Notes: a model not told the origin generated them from the letters alone. 64,000 nucleotides of DNA from Stenotrophomonas koreensis (GCF_001431525.1 NZ_LDJH01000007.1:1-64000), one strand, 5' to 3'; counted from the stretch's first letter, positions 8,111-16,625 are shown. Made by a program: numbers and translations.

Positions 8111-8464
8111 ATGCACTACCGCAAGGCCGTCATCTGGCAAAAAGCCATGGCATTGGCAAAAGCAGCCTGCCGCTGCTCAATGCATCTTCCGGGCGAAGAA
8201 CGCTTCGGTGTTCGCTTGCAGATCACGCGTGCCGCGATTTCCATTCCCAGCAACATTGCCGAAGGCTGGTCACGCGAATCACGCAAGGAAAAATCACAGT
8301 TTCTTGCCATCGCACAAGGGTCGCTTTCCGAACTGCATACCCAGTTGCTGCTGTGCGAGCGCCTGGGTTGGATCGAGTGCGGCCCATTGCAGGCAACATA
8401 TGGGCTGGCCGATGAAACCAGCCGCATGCTGACCACGTTGAGACGCAGATTCAGAAGCGAGTAA
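8111..8464 (+). CDS. Four-helix-bundle protein, S23 / 23S rRNA-intervening-sequence family
   Basis: 117 residues. The family pattern is clear: YRKAVIWQKAM at the N-terminus, then LPGEERFG, QITRAAISIPSNIAEGW near residues 38-54, SRKEKSQFLAIAQGSLSELHTQL and a final helix. The family includes ORFs of 23S rRNA intervening sequences, stand-alone genes of unknown role and Avd, the accessory protein of diversity-generating retroelements. ATG 8111 has GAGAGG upstream; an extended reading from 8060 would translate the upstream hairpin and is disfavoured. It lies antisense between nrdA and nrdB inside repeat arms, with no reverse transcriptase in the window. A nucleic-acid-binding role (positively charged pentamer in Avd) is inference. 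Confidence 0.85.
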   Translation: MHYRKAVIWQKAMALAKAACRCSMHLPGEERFGVRLQITRAAISIPSNIAEGWSRESRKEKSQFLAIAQGSLSELHTQLLLCERLGWIECGPLQATYGLADETSRMLTTLRRRFRSE

Positions 8465-8584
8465 CGAGTGGGGAGGAACGAGTGATGAGATAGAAACGAG
8501 TGAGGAGAAACGAGTAACGAGTGGTCGGAGCAATCGCCTTGCCTTTACTCGTTCCTCTTTCCTCTCCACTCATTCCTCCCCCCC

Positions 8585-10969
8585 TTACTGACAGGCCTCG
8601 CAGCTTTCCGGGTTTTCCAGCGAGCAGGCCACCGCTTCGGCCGGGGTATAGCTGCTGACGGTGGTCTTGGCGATCTTGGTGGCCGGGCGCGAGCGCAGGT
8701 AGTAGGTGGTCTTGATGCCCTGCTTCCACGCGTACATGTACATCGAGGACATCGCGCCGATGTTCGGGCTTTCCATGAACAGGTTCAGCGAGGCCGACTG
8801 GTCGATGAAGGCGCCACGCTCGGCAGCCATGTCGATCAGCGCGCGCATCGGCAGCTCCCACGCGGTGCGGTAGACCTGGCGCAGCGGCTCGGGAATCTGG
8901 GTGATGCCCTGGATCGAACCATCGGCCAGCTTGATCGCATCGCGCATTGCCTCGGTCCACAGGCCCAGTGCCTTCAGCTCGGCCACCAGGTACTTGTTGA
9001 TCTGCAGGAAATCGCCGGACAGGGTCTCGCGCTTGAACAGGTTGGACACCTGCGGCTCGACGCACTCATAGCAGCCGGCAATCGAAGCAATGGTCGCGGT
9101 CGGGGCGATGGCGATGATCAGCGAGTTGCGCAGGCCATGCTGCTGGATCTGCGCACGCAGCGCGTCCCAGCGCGCGGTGTCGGCCGGGACCACGTTCCAG
9201 GCATCGAACTGCAGCTGGCCCTGCGCGGCGCGGGTGTCGGCAAAGGACGGATGCCGGCCCAGCTCCTGCGCCAGCTCGCATGAGGCCTGCAGCGCGTGGA
9301 AGTAGATTTCCTCGGCGATCTTCTTCGACAGCGTGCGGGCGCCTTCCGAATCGAACGGCAGGCGCTGGCGGAAGAACACGTCCTGCAGGCCCATGCAGCC
9401 CAGGCCGACCGGGCGCCAGCGCAGGTTGCCGCGGCGCGCAGGTTCGATCGGGTAGAAGTTCAGGTCGATCACCCGGTCCAGCTGGCGCACGGCCAGGCGC
9501 ACAGTCTGCCCCAGCTTGTCGAAATCGAACCGGCCATCGGCATCGAGGTGGTTGGCCAGGTTGATCGAGCCCAGGTTGCACACCGCCGTTTCCTCGTTGG
9601 AGGTGATCTCCAGGATCTCGGTGCACAGGTTGGACAGGTGGATCACGTTGCCCGGGCGCAGGGTCTGGTTGCTGGCCAGGTTGCATTTGTCCTTGAAGGT
9701 CATCCAGCCGTTGCCGGTCTCGGCCAGGGTGCGCATCATCCGCGCGTAGAGCTTGCGCGCCGGCACGCTCTTGACCGCCTTGCCCTGGGCCTCGGCCTGT
9801 AGATAGGCCTGCTCGAAGGCGTCACCGTACAGGTCGGTGAACTCCGGCACCGCCTTCGGGTCGAACAACGACCACGGCTCGTCGCGCTCGACCCGGGCCA
9901 TGAACAGGTCCGGCACCCAGTTGGCCAGGTTGAGGTTGTGGGTCCTGCGTGATTCATCGCCGGCGTTGTCGCGCAGTTCCAGGAAATCCTCGATGTCGGC
10001 GTGCCAGGTTTCCAGGTAGACGCAGGCCGCGCCCTTGCGCTTGCCGCCCTGGTTGACCGCCGCCACCGACGAATCCAGGGTCTTGAGCCAGGGCACGATG
10101 CCGTTGGAATAGCCATTGGTGGAGCGGATCAGCGAGCCACGCGAACGCACCCGGCTGTAGCTGACACCGATGCCGCCGGAGAACTTGGACAACTGGGCGA
10201 TATCGCCGTACTTGGCGTAGATCGACTCCAGCGAATCCAGCGGTGAGTCGAGCAGGAAGCAGCTGGACAGCTGCTCGTGGCGGGTACCGGCATTGAACAG
10301 GGTCGGGCTGGACGGCAGGTAATCCAGGCTGCCCAGCCGCTGGTACAGCGCCAGCGCCTCGGGCACGTCCTGGCTCAGCGCACTGGCAATGCGCAGGAAG
10401 AACTGCTGCGGGGTTTCGATGACCTTGCGGCTGTGCGGATGGCGCAGCAGGTAGCGGTCATACAGGGTGCGCAGGCCGAAGTAATCAAAATTCAGGTCAT
10501 ACGCCGGGTCGATCGCATCGTTGAGCTTGCGCGCATTGACCTGGACAAACTCCAGCAGGCGGTCATTGATCAGGCCCACCTCATGGCCACGGCTGACCGA
10601 CTGCGAGAAGGCGTGGATCTCCTGGCCGGAAACTTCCTTGGCGATGAAGTTGGCCAGCAGGCGTGCGGCCAGCCGGCCATATTCGGGTTCCTCGCCGATC
10701 AGCAGCGCCGCGGTGCGGATGGACAGCTCGTCCAGCTCGGCGGTGGTGGCGCCGTTGTACAGGCCGGAGATGGTGCGCGTGGCCACCCGCATCGGGTCCA
10801 CCGCGTGCAGGCCGTCACAGCAACGCTGGATCGCGCGCACGATCTTGTTCAGATCCACCGGCTCGATGCTGCCATTGCGTTTGGTCACCCCCATCGTGGT
10901 GGCCGTCGGCGGCGGGGTCAGTTCAAAGCCGGCCTGGGCCGGGGCGGTGGCTGTAGCAATGTCGGTCAT
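8585..10969 (-). CDS. nrdA: Ribonucleotide reductase class Ia, alpha subunit
   Basis: 794 residues. It reduces NDPs to dNDPs. An N-terminal ATP-cone (about 24-110: GVTKRNGSIEPVDLNKIV) indicates allosteric overall-activity control. LSSCFLLD carries an active-site Cys, NLCTEI and the mid-domain barrel follow, and ESCEACQ at the extreme C-terminus is the redox-shuttling CxxC tail. Start 10969 (MTDIATATAPAQ) is used. The frame stays open upstream to 11335, but that extension translates the riboswitch and is Cys/Arg-rich noise. nrdB follows downstream beyond the inserted element. The leader holds a B12 riboswitch and NrdR boxes. Confidence 0.96.
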   Translation of the reverse strand: MTDIATATAPAQAGFELTPPPTATTMGVTKRNGSIEPVDLNKIVRAIQRCCDGLHAVDPMRVATRTISGLYNGATTAELDELSIRTAALLIGEEPEYGRLAARLLANFIAKEVSGQEIHAFSQSVSRGHEVGLINDRLLEFVQVNARKLNDAIDPAYDLNFDYFGLRTLYDRYLLRHPHSRKVIETPQQFFLRIASALSQDVPEALALYQRLGSLDYLPSSPTLFNAGTRHEQLSSCFLLDSPLDSLESIYAKYGDIAQLSKFSGGIGVSYSRVRSRGSLIRSTNGYSNGIVPWLKTLDSSVAAVNQGGKRKGAACVYLETWHADIEDFLELRDNAGDESRRTHNLNLANWVPDLFMARVERDEPWSLFDPKAVPEFTDLYGDAFEQAYLQAEAQGKAVKSVPARKLYARMMRTLAETGNGWMTFKDKCNLASNQTLRPGNVIHLSNLCTEILEITSNEETAVCNLGSINLANHLDADGRFDFDKLGQTVRLAVRQLDRVIDLNFYPIEPARRGNLRWRPVGLGCMGLQDVFFRQRLPFDSEGARTLSKKIAEEIYFHALQASCELAQELGRHPSFADTRAAQGQLQFDAWNVVPADTARWDALRAQIQQHGLRNSLIIAIAPTATIASIAGCYECVEPQVSNLFKRETLSGDFLQINKYLVAELKALGLWTEAMRDAIKLADGSIQGITQIPEPLRQVYRTAWELPMRALIDMAAERGAFIDQSASLNLFMESPNIGAMSSMYMYAWKQGIKTTYYLRSRPATKIAKTTVSSYTPAEAVACSLENPESCEACQ

Positions 10970-11153
10970 GTGGCGCCTGCTCGGAAGGAGTGGATGCACA
11001 CAGGGGCTCCGCCCGCGCGGAGAAACCCGGGCCGGTCGGCAGGCAATCGATGGGCAAGCGGTGTCGCAACGGCACGCGTGCCCGGCGCAATCGCGCAGGC
11101 AGCCCACCACCACGTCACCAGCCGTCTTCCCCTCGAAGACACCGCAGCCGGCA

Positions 11154-11175
11154 CCGCGCGTCGTGCATCGCGCGG
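11154..11175 (-). promoter_or_regulatory. Hairpin directly 3' of the riboswitch (possible expression platform)
   Basis: CCGCGCG and CGCGCGG pair perfectly around an 8-nt loop, immediately downstream of the aptamer 3' end on the minus strand and about 190 nt before nrdA. Its position suggests an expression-platform or anti-terminator element; no U-run follows, so a simple intrinsic terminator is not evident. Confidence 0.45.
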
Positions 11176-11177
11176 CT

Positions 11178-11420
11178 GTCGGCAGGTCTTCGGACTTGCG
11201 GGCTCGAGGCGAGGAACGAATGGGGAGGAGTGAGGAACGAGTGGAGGCAACAGATCCTGCCTTCTCTCGTTTCCCGTTTCCCTCAACGCGTTGCTGCCTC
11301 TCCTTGCCCGTCGCTTCCCAGGTTGCCGTTGGCATCCCAGTGCAATGACGGGTTCGTTCCCACTTACCGCTGCGGGGCAGTGCTGGAATGGCCTTGCGGC
11401 GTCACCAGCTTCCCTTTTCA
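11178..11420 (-). promoter_or_regulatory. Adenosylcobalamin (B12) riboswitch upstream of nrdA
   Basis: Minus-strand order matches the cobalamin aptamer: GGGAAGCTGGTGACG near 11415-11401, ATTCCAGCACTGCCCCGC near 11389-11372, GCGGTAAG, then GCACTGGGATGCC near 11345-11332 (the B12-box region), GGGAAGCGACGGG near 11321-11309 and the 3' core CCGCAAGTCCGAAGACC ending in TGCCGAC at 11178. Between the last two blocks, where the family has a variable arm, sits a GA/CT hairpin repeat. B12 riboswitches before B12-independent RNR genes are known from other bacteria that also own B12-dependent NrdJ; high B12 would then repress nrdAB. Boundaries are approximate. Confidence 0.85.
11211..11283. repeat. Purine/pyrimidine-armed hairpin repeat, ORF-less copy 2, inside the riboswitch
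   Basis: On the plus strand a GA-rich arm (GAGGAACGAATGGGGAGG...) leads to an apical GGCA-acagatcc-TGCC stem and then a CT-rich arm (TTCTCTCGTTTCCCGTTTCC). It has the same architecture as the repeat at 3104-3217. It occupies the variable peripheral arm of the cobalamin aptamer, leaving all conserved blocks intact. Confidence 0.8.
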
Positions 11421-11454
11421 TTTCCGTACCGCCTGGGCGGGGGAAAACCGACGA

Positions 11455-11502
11455 CCCCAAGATAAGGGGCTTTCACTGCAACCGCAACACCAGATATTGT
11501 GA
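11455..11502. promoter_or_regulatory. Pair of NrdR boxes upstream of nrdA
   Basis: ACACCAGATATTGTGA at 11487-11502 closely fits the NrdR consensus acaCwAtATaTwGtgt. A weaker palindromic partner CCCCAAGATAAGGGGC lies at 11455-11470. The two are 32 bp apart centre to centre, the helical spacing typical for NrdR box pairs. They precede the riboswitch, consistent with the nrdA promoter lying here. Confidence 0.65.
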
Positions 11503-11642
11503 ACAAAGCTGTGGGCAACCGGCCTCTGCCCTTGCCCACCAAGGGTTGGCACGCCGTTGCCGGTGGTGCCGCGGCGCGGCGCTGGAACAAGACAGGCGCG
11601 CGCCAAACCTGCTTCAATGCCGGCCCACAGCGGGAGGAATAT

Positions 11643-13469
11643 GTGAAACAACGATTGAAATGGGCGGGCATCGGCGTACTGGCCCTGGCCCTGGCTCTGT
11701 CCTTCCACCACTACGCGGGCTGGCTGCAGCTGTGTGCCGGCCTGGCGCTGTTCCTGTTCGGCATGCAGTGCCTGGAGCAGGGCCTGAAGGCCCTGGCCGG
11801 CGGGGCGATGGAACGCTGGCTCAGCCACAGCACGGCCACCCCGGCCCGCGGGCTGCTGTTCGGTGGCGCAGCGACCATGCTGCTGCAGTCCTCGACCCTG
11901 GTCTCGCTGCTGACCATCGCCTTCCTGAGCACCGGGCTGATCCAGCTGGCCGGGGCAATTTCGGTACTGCTCGGCGCCAACCTCGGCGCCACCAGCGGGA
12001 TCTGGCTGCTGGCCCTGGCCGGGCAGAACCTGAGCCTGTCGCCGCTGGCCCTGCCCTTGTTGGTCTTCGGCGTGCTGGCGCGCTACACCGGCAGGCGCGG
12101 CCAGGCAGCAGGGCAGCTGATTGTCGGCATCGCGTTTGTTTTCCTGGGCATCGACCAGATCAAGCTGGGCTTTGACGCCATGGCCCACATCGACCTGACC
12201 CGATACAGCGCACAGGGCGTGGCCGGTACCCTGGTGTTTGTCAGCGTCGGTGCCCTGCTCACCGTGGTGGTGCAGTCCTCGCATGCCACCTTGATGCTGA
12301 CCCTGGGCGCGCTGGCCGCCGGCCAGCTGGCGCCGGAACAGAGCCTGGCCATCGCCATCGGCTCCAATGTCGGCAGCAGCATCTCCACCGCGGCGATGGG
12401 CTTCATGGGCGGCAACCGCGCCGGGCACCGGCTGGCAGTGGCCCATGTGCTGTTCAACGCCACCACCGCAGTGGTCGCCCTGCTGTGCCTGCCCCTGCTG
12501 CAGGCCAGCGTGCTGCGCCTGACCGGCTGGGTCGGCATGGACGACAACGCACTGATCCAGCTGGCACTGTTCCATACCCTGTTCAACGCGCTGGGCGTGG
12601 CCCTGTTCTGGCCGATCCAGGGGGCGCTGGCCCGTGCCCTGCTGCGTTGGCTGCCCGACCCACAGCCGCCGGCCAACCTGATTGCCCAGATCGCCGCCGG
12701 CGCCCCCTCCACACGTTCGCAACACCTCAGCGACAGCGCCCTGCACAGTGCCGACACCGCGACCCTGGCGCTGAGCCAGGAGCTGCGCCGGCTGGGCCGG
12801 CTCAGCCTGGAGGTGATCGGCCAGGCCCTGTACTGCCCGCCCGACGAGCTGGATGCGCCGGTACGTGACAGCGCCGCGCTGCGCCGGCGTGTGGCCGATG
12901 GCGAGATGGACAGCGACCTGCTCTACCGGCAGCTGGTCAAGCCGGTCTGGGCCGGGATGCTGGACTTCATCAGCCGCTTCGAGCTGCCACTGGATCCGGG
13001 CCAGCAGCAGATCTGGCGCGACGGCCAGGAGGCGGCCTCGCAGCTGGTCAAGGCGGTCAAGGATGCGCATGCGCTGCAGGCCAACCTGCAGCGGCAACTG
13101 CACCCGGACAACCCCGATGCCGCCGCGGCCGAGGCCTGGCTGGAACTGCGCTGGCAGCTGCTCAAGGCCCTGGCCTGGCTGCGCTCGGTCAGCGCGCAGT
13201 GCGACGACCCGCCGCGCTGGCGCCAGCAGCTGGAACAGCTGGGGCCGCAGCTGGCCCAGTTCGAGGAGCAGTTCAGTGCCCGCCTGTTCCTGGCGGTGCG
13301 CCAGGGGCGGATCGACAGCATCCAGCTCAGCTCGCTGATCAATGACCTGGGCTATGCCAGGCGCATCGTGCGCAACCTGCAGCAGGTGCTGCTGCTCGGT
13401 GACGGCCACAGCCAGGGCCTGCCCTGGCGTGACCTGTTCCAGTACGAGGAAGCCAGCACGTTGCCGTGA
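11643..13469 (+). CDS. Na/Pi cotransporter family membrane protein with PhoU-like tail
   Basis: 608 residues. The N-terminal half is polytopic (about 8-9 segments to residue 370) with two inverted QSS repeats, LLQSSTLVS (QSS at 82-84) and VVVQSSHATLM near 215, the signature of Na/Pi-II cotransporters. The C-terminal ~230 residues are helical and charged, like the PhoU domain of YjbB-type proteins. Expected to move phosphate across the inner membrane. The GTG start at 11643 follows GGGAGG; an ATG two bases earlier is immediately followed by a stop, so GTG is the real start. Confidence 0.85.
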   Translation: MKQRLKWAGIGVLALALALSFHHYAGWLQLCAGLALFLFGMQCLEQGLKALAGGAMERWLSHSTATPARGLLFGGAATMLLQSSTLVSLLTIAFLSTGLIQLAGAISVLLGANLGATSGIWLLALAGQNLSLSPLALPLLVFGVLARYTGRRGQAAGQLIVGIAFVFLGIDQIKLGFDAMAHIDLTRYSAQGVAGTLVFVSVGALLTVVVQSSHATLMLTLGALAAGQLAPEQSLAIAIGSNVGSSISTAAMGFMGGNRAGHRLAVAHVLFNATTAVVALLCLPLLQASVLRLTGWVGMDDNALIQLALFHTLFNALGVALFWPIQGALARALLRWLPDPQPPANLIAQIAAGAPSTRSQHLSDSALHSADTATLALSQELRRLGRLSLEVIGQALYCPPDELDAPVRDSAALRRRVADGEMDSDLLYRQLVKPVWAGMLDFISRFELPLDPGQQQIWRDGQEAASQLVKAVKDAHALQANLQRQLHPDNPDAAAAEAWLELRWQLLKALAWLRSVSAQCDDPPRWRQQLEQLGPQLAQFEEQFSARLFLAVRQGRIDSIQLSSLINDLGYARRIVRNLQQVLLLGDGHSQGLPWRDLFQYEEASTLP

Positions 13470-13482
13470 GCGACGGCGACGC

Positions 13483-14976
13483 TCAGTGCGCGGGTACGGC
13501 TGGCAGCTGCGCCAGCTCCTCGCGCACCAGCCGCACCACCAGCGCGTCCAGCTGGTCAACCGAATAGTTGGCCACCTCGTGCACGGTATCGCTGCCCGGG
13601 CCAGCGGCCGGGTTGGCCGGGTCCTGGTAGGTGAGGAAGATGAAACGGCCACCGGTGTGCTGGGCGAGCTGGCGCTGCACCAGTTCGCCTTGGCTGTCCT
13701 GCCCGGAAGCGGCCACGCTGAACACCTTGATGCCCTTGCCCAGCGCCGCCCGCAGGCTGTCGCTGTGCCAGGGCCGGCCGTAGTCCAGGTGCGGTGGCGC
13801 ATCGGCCAGGCTGATCAGCAGCCGGGTGGTGCCACTGCCGCGCCAGGACAGGTGCTGCACGGCCTCGTGCAGGGCCTCGTTCATCGCTTCGGGGGTATCC
13901 CCACCGCCACCGGCCTGCACGCCATCGAGCACCTGCTGGAAACCGGCCACGCTGTGGCTCAGGTCCCAGCGGCGGATGAAATACTCATCGCCACGGTCGC
14001 GGTAGCTGACCAGCCCCAGGCAGACCTGCGGGCGCGACGGCAGCGCGTCGATCTGGCGCACGATGTCCTGCAGCGAGGCGCGCAGCTTGTCGATCTCATC
14101 GGCCATCGAACCGGTGGCATCGACCAGGAACACCAGGTCCAGCCGCGCCGGCTGCGGCTGCACCGGCAGGCGCAGCTGCAGCACCGGCTTCTGCCCACGC
14201 AGCAGGCGGCCGCGGGCACGCTGGCCATCCCGGCGCACCTCCACCTGGTAGCCGGGCGAATCGTCCGGGTCAAAACTGCCCGGGTGGATCCAGACCTGGC
14301 CGCCGGCATCGGTACGCGCCCACAGCCGTGCACCGTTGGCCGCACGCAGCGTGACCTCGGCATCGTTGACCGGGCGGCCCTGGGCATCGACCACCTGCAG
14401 GCGCTGGCGTCCGGCCACCGGCCAGGCCGGCACCGGGCTGGCCGCATGCCGCTGCAGGAAGGCCTGGTAGGCACTGAAATCGGCATTGTCATCGACCATC
14501 CCGGCATTGACCGCCGCCGGCGTCACCACATCGGCCGGGCGCTCACCAGGATGACGGCTGCCGCCCTCGCCGACCGACCCCGGCAACCGTGGCGCCGGCG
14601 ACAACGGCATGGGCGGTGCTGGTGGGGCCGGAGCCGGCACTGCATCACGACGGGCATCATCGAACACGCTCACCGGGTGCGGAGGGCCGAGTGGACGCCG
14701 CGGCGGACGCTGCTGTCCACTGGGATCGGGCACCTCCACCAGTACCGGGGCATCGGCACATGTGGTGGCAGCCGGGGCACGAAAGTTGGGCCGGGTCTGC
14801 CGTTCGCGTAGCCACGCCGGCGCGCTGGCCGGCGACGGCACGGTTGAAGGCAGCGCATCGCTGGCCGCTGCCGATCCGGCCGGCGGGGCGGCCCAGGCGG
14901 CGGCGGTGGCAAGCAGGCCGGCCATGGCCGCCGCCACACACCATGCAGGGGAGACAGGCAGCAGTTGCTGGGCCAT
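13483..14976 (-). CDS. Secreted VWA-domain protein
   Basis: 497 residues. The signal peptide is about 1-28 (ending AAAWA). A Pro/Ala-rich low-complexity region covers about 30-150. A small beta domain of carboxypeptidase-regulatory type follows (RLQVVDAQGRPVNDAEVTL, about 190-260). The C-terminal von Willebrand factor A domain (about 275-497) has MIDAS-like DATGSMADEID. Strong AGGAACG ribosome-binding site before 14976. Likely periplasmic or surface adhesion/assembly scaffold. It is convergent with the phosphate transporter and divergent from the XVIPCD gene. Function unknown. Confidence 0.8.
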   Translation of the reverse strand: MAQQLLPVSPAWCVAAAMAGLLATAAAWAAPPAGSAAASDALPSTVPSPASAPAWLRERQTRPNFRAPAATTCADAPVLVEVPDPSGQQRPPRRPLGPPHPVSVFDDARRDAVPAPAPPAPPMPLSPAPRLPGSVGEGGSRHPGERPADVVTPAAVNAGMVDDNADFSAYQAFLQRHAASPVPAWPVAGRQRLQVVDAQGRPVNDAEVTLRAANGARLWARTDAGGQVWIHPGSFDPDDSPGYQVEVRRDGQRARGRLLRGQKPVLQLRLPVQPQPARLDLVFLVDATGSMADEIDKLRASLQDIVRQIDALPSRPQVCLGLVSYRDRGDEYFIRRWDLSHSVAGFQQVLDGVQAGGGGDTPEAMNEALHEAVQHLSWRGSGTTRLLISLADAPPHLDYGRPWHSDSLRAALGKGIKVFSVAASGQDSQGELVQRQLAQHTGGRFIFLTYQDPANPAAGPGSDTVHEVANYSVDQLDALVVRLVREELAQLPAVPAH

Positions 14977-15094
14977 GGGCCGTTCCTCGCAGGTCAGGTC
15001 CGGCCAGCATACCCAGCTGCGTTGGACGGGCGCGCAACCGGCGGCCCGCCATCTGGCTAGAATCACGCCAGTTCCCCGGCTTTTCATTACCGCC

Positions 15095-15481
15095 ATGTCT
15101 GACCCGTCACCGCTGTACCAACAGATCCTGCAGGGTGTGCACCAGCTCGATGCACAGGCCGGCCGCCAAACCGATGACAAGAGCGCCAACATGGCCGCCA
15201 GCCTGTATGCGCTGGCCATGGAGCGCGGCTTTGCGCGTGTCGACCACGTGCTGATCGGCGGCCAGGGCAGCGCCGCCCAGCGCGGCGAGTATGTCTTCAT
15301 CGTCCAGGGCGACCCGAGGGACCCGGCACACCTGCGCGCCAGCCTGAAGACCGTCGATGCGGTCAGCACCCCGCAGGCCGATTCGCTGGCCAGCGCCCAG
15401 GCACACGGCGCGGTCAACCCGGCTGCCAGCCTGTCCAGCCCGGCACCGTCGGTGACCCCGGCCACGCCCGTGCTGGGTTGA
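15095..15481 (+). CDS. Stand-alone XVIPCD (X-T4SS targeting domain) protein
   Basis: 128 residues. The middle matches the Xanthomonadales VirD4-interacting conserved domain: NMAASLYALAMERGFARVDHV, then EYVFIVQGDPRDPAHLRASL and a closing TPQADSLASAQ stretch, followed by an Ala/Ser/Pro tail. In known X-T4SS effectors this domain is the C-terminal secretion signal behind a toxin domain. Here no toxin domain precedes it: ATG 15095 is 118 bp from the divergent VWA gene. No immunity-like lipoprotein lies next to it. It could be a remnant, a decoy/adaptor, or a small effector. Confidence 0.75.
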   Translation: MSDPSPLYQQILQGVHQLDAQAGRQTDDKSANMAASLYALAMERGFARVDHVLIGGQGSAAQRGEYVFIVQGDPRDPAHLRASLKTVDAVSTPQADSLASAQAHGAVNPAASLSSPAPSVTPATPVLG

Positions 15482-15703
15482 AGCACACAGCGCGGCGGCC
15501 ACAGGCCGGGGATGCCGGCCGGCACTGGAAGACAGGCTGGCCGTCACCGTACGCCCCCGGCGTGGCCGCCGCCTGGCCATCGTCACGGCCCCTTCGGCGC
15601 AACGGCCGCTGTACCGCCGCCTGTCTGGCCGATACCTGGCCAGCAGCGGTGGCAGCGGGCTTGCCCTAGAATCGGCTCGCCCCCCAAGTCCGTGATGGTT
15701 GCA

Positions 15704-16603
15704 ATGAACACCTCTGACGTATTCCTGCGCGGCAGCATCGTTGCCCTGGTCACTCCGTTCCACGAAGACGGCAGCGTCGACTACCTCCGCCTGCGCCAGC
15801 TGGTGGACTGGCACGTCGCCGAAGGCACCGATTGCATCGGCGTGGTCGGCACCACCGGTGAATCGCCAACGGTGACCGTCGAGGAGCATTGCCAGATCAT
15901 CCAGGTGGCCGTGGAACAGGCCGCCGGGCGCATCCCGGTGATGGCCGGTTGCGGTGCCAACTCCACCGCCGAGGCCATCGCCCTGGCCCGCTATGCACTG
16001 GAAGTCGGCGCGCACAGCCAGCTGCAGGTGGTGCCCTACTACAACAAGCCCGGCCAGGAAGGGCAGTACCGCCACTTCCGCGCCATTGCCGAGGCCACCG
16101 GCGAGCTGCCGATCGTGCTCTACAACGTGCCCGGGCGCAGCGTCGCCGACCTGCAGCACGACACCGTGCTGCGGCTGGCCCAGGTCGACGGCATCGTCGG
16201 CATCAAGGAAGCCACCGGCAACCTGGAACGCGCGCAGTGGCTGCTGCGCGAGGCACCGGCCGACTTTGCGGTGTTCTCCGGCGATGACGCCACCGCCATC
16301 GCACTGATGCTGCTCGGCGGCCATGGCAATGTCAGCGTCACCGCCAACGTCGCCCCGCGCCTGATGCACCAGCTGTGCGCGGCAGCGATGGCCGGCGACC
16401 TGGCCACCGCCCGCGCGGTCCAGCAGCGCCTGCTGCCGCTGCACCGCCAGCTGTTCTGCGAGGCCAACCCGATCCCGGTGAAGTGGGCGATGGCCCGCCT
16501 CGGCCTGTGCGGGCCGACCCTGCGCCTGCCGATGACCGAGCTGGAGGCCGACGGCCAGGCCCGGGTGGAAGCCGCGCTGCAACAGGCCGGCCTGCTGGGC
16601 TGA
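15704..16603 (+). CDS. dapA: 4-hydroxy-tetrahydrodipicolinate synthase
   Basis: 299 residues. It condenses pyruvate and aspartate semialdehyde at the start of the lysine/diaminopimelate branch. Schiff-base Lys168 lies in [10 protein letters not shown], Tyr140 in VLYNVPGR, Arg145 follows, and Thr50/Thr51 lie in GTTGES, all about seven residues offset from E. coli numbering. An in-frame ATG at 15695 would add three residues. A TAGAAT -10-like hexamer lies about 30 bp upstream. A strong terminator hairpin follows. Confidence 0.96.
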   Translation: MNTSDVFLRGSIVALVTPFHEDGSVDYLRLRQLVDWHVAEGTDCIGVVGTTGESPTVTVEEHCQIIQVAVEQAAGRIPVMAGCGANSTAEAIALARYALEVGAHSQLQVVPYYNKPGQEGQYRHFRAIAEATGELPIVLYNVPGRSVADLQHDTVLRLAQVDGIVGIKEATGNLERAQWLLREAPADFAVFSGDDATAIALMLLGGHGNVSVTANVAPRLMHQLCAAAMAGDLATARAVQQRLLPLHRQLFCEANPIPVKWAMARLGLCGPTLRLPMTELEADGQARVEAALQQAGLLG

Positions 16604-16625
16604 GCCGGCAGCGTGATGGCATCGG

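Larger units (their letters stand above)
7975..8583. mobile_element. Putative small element: inverted GA/CT arms around an S23-type gene
   Basis: A GA-rich arm (about 7975-8030) and a CT-rich, complementary arm (about 8545-8583) bracket a four-helix-bundle gene at 8111-8464. A second GA-rich arm with GAGTAACGAG units (8457-8535) follows the gene. The same arms without a gene form the hairpins at 3104-3217 and 11211-11283. The left arm lies in the 5' coding end of nrdB and the right arm abuts the stop of nrdA, so the element splits the nrdAB operon. No transposase is visible. Calling it a mobile element is inference from dispersed copies and termini that invade genes. Confidence 0.5.

Noticed and set aside
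8111..8464. Diversity-generating retroelement
   Set aside because: The S23/Avd-like protein alone does not make a DGR; no reverse transcriptase, template repeat or variable repeat is visible.
10970..11335. N-terminal extension of NrdA to residue 916 total
   Set aside because: The extra 122 residues translate the riboswitch and hairpin repeat and are absent from the family; start at 10969 fits NrdA.
11418..13802. 794-residue open frame on the minus strand
   Set aside because: Antisense to the Na/Pi cotransporter and covering the riboswitch promoter region; Gln/Arg-rich noise.
13342..15254. Plus-strand frames (489, 221 residues) opposite the VWA protein
   Set aside because: The VWA protein has signal peptide, ribosome-binding site and MIDAS motif; these frames have no family features.
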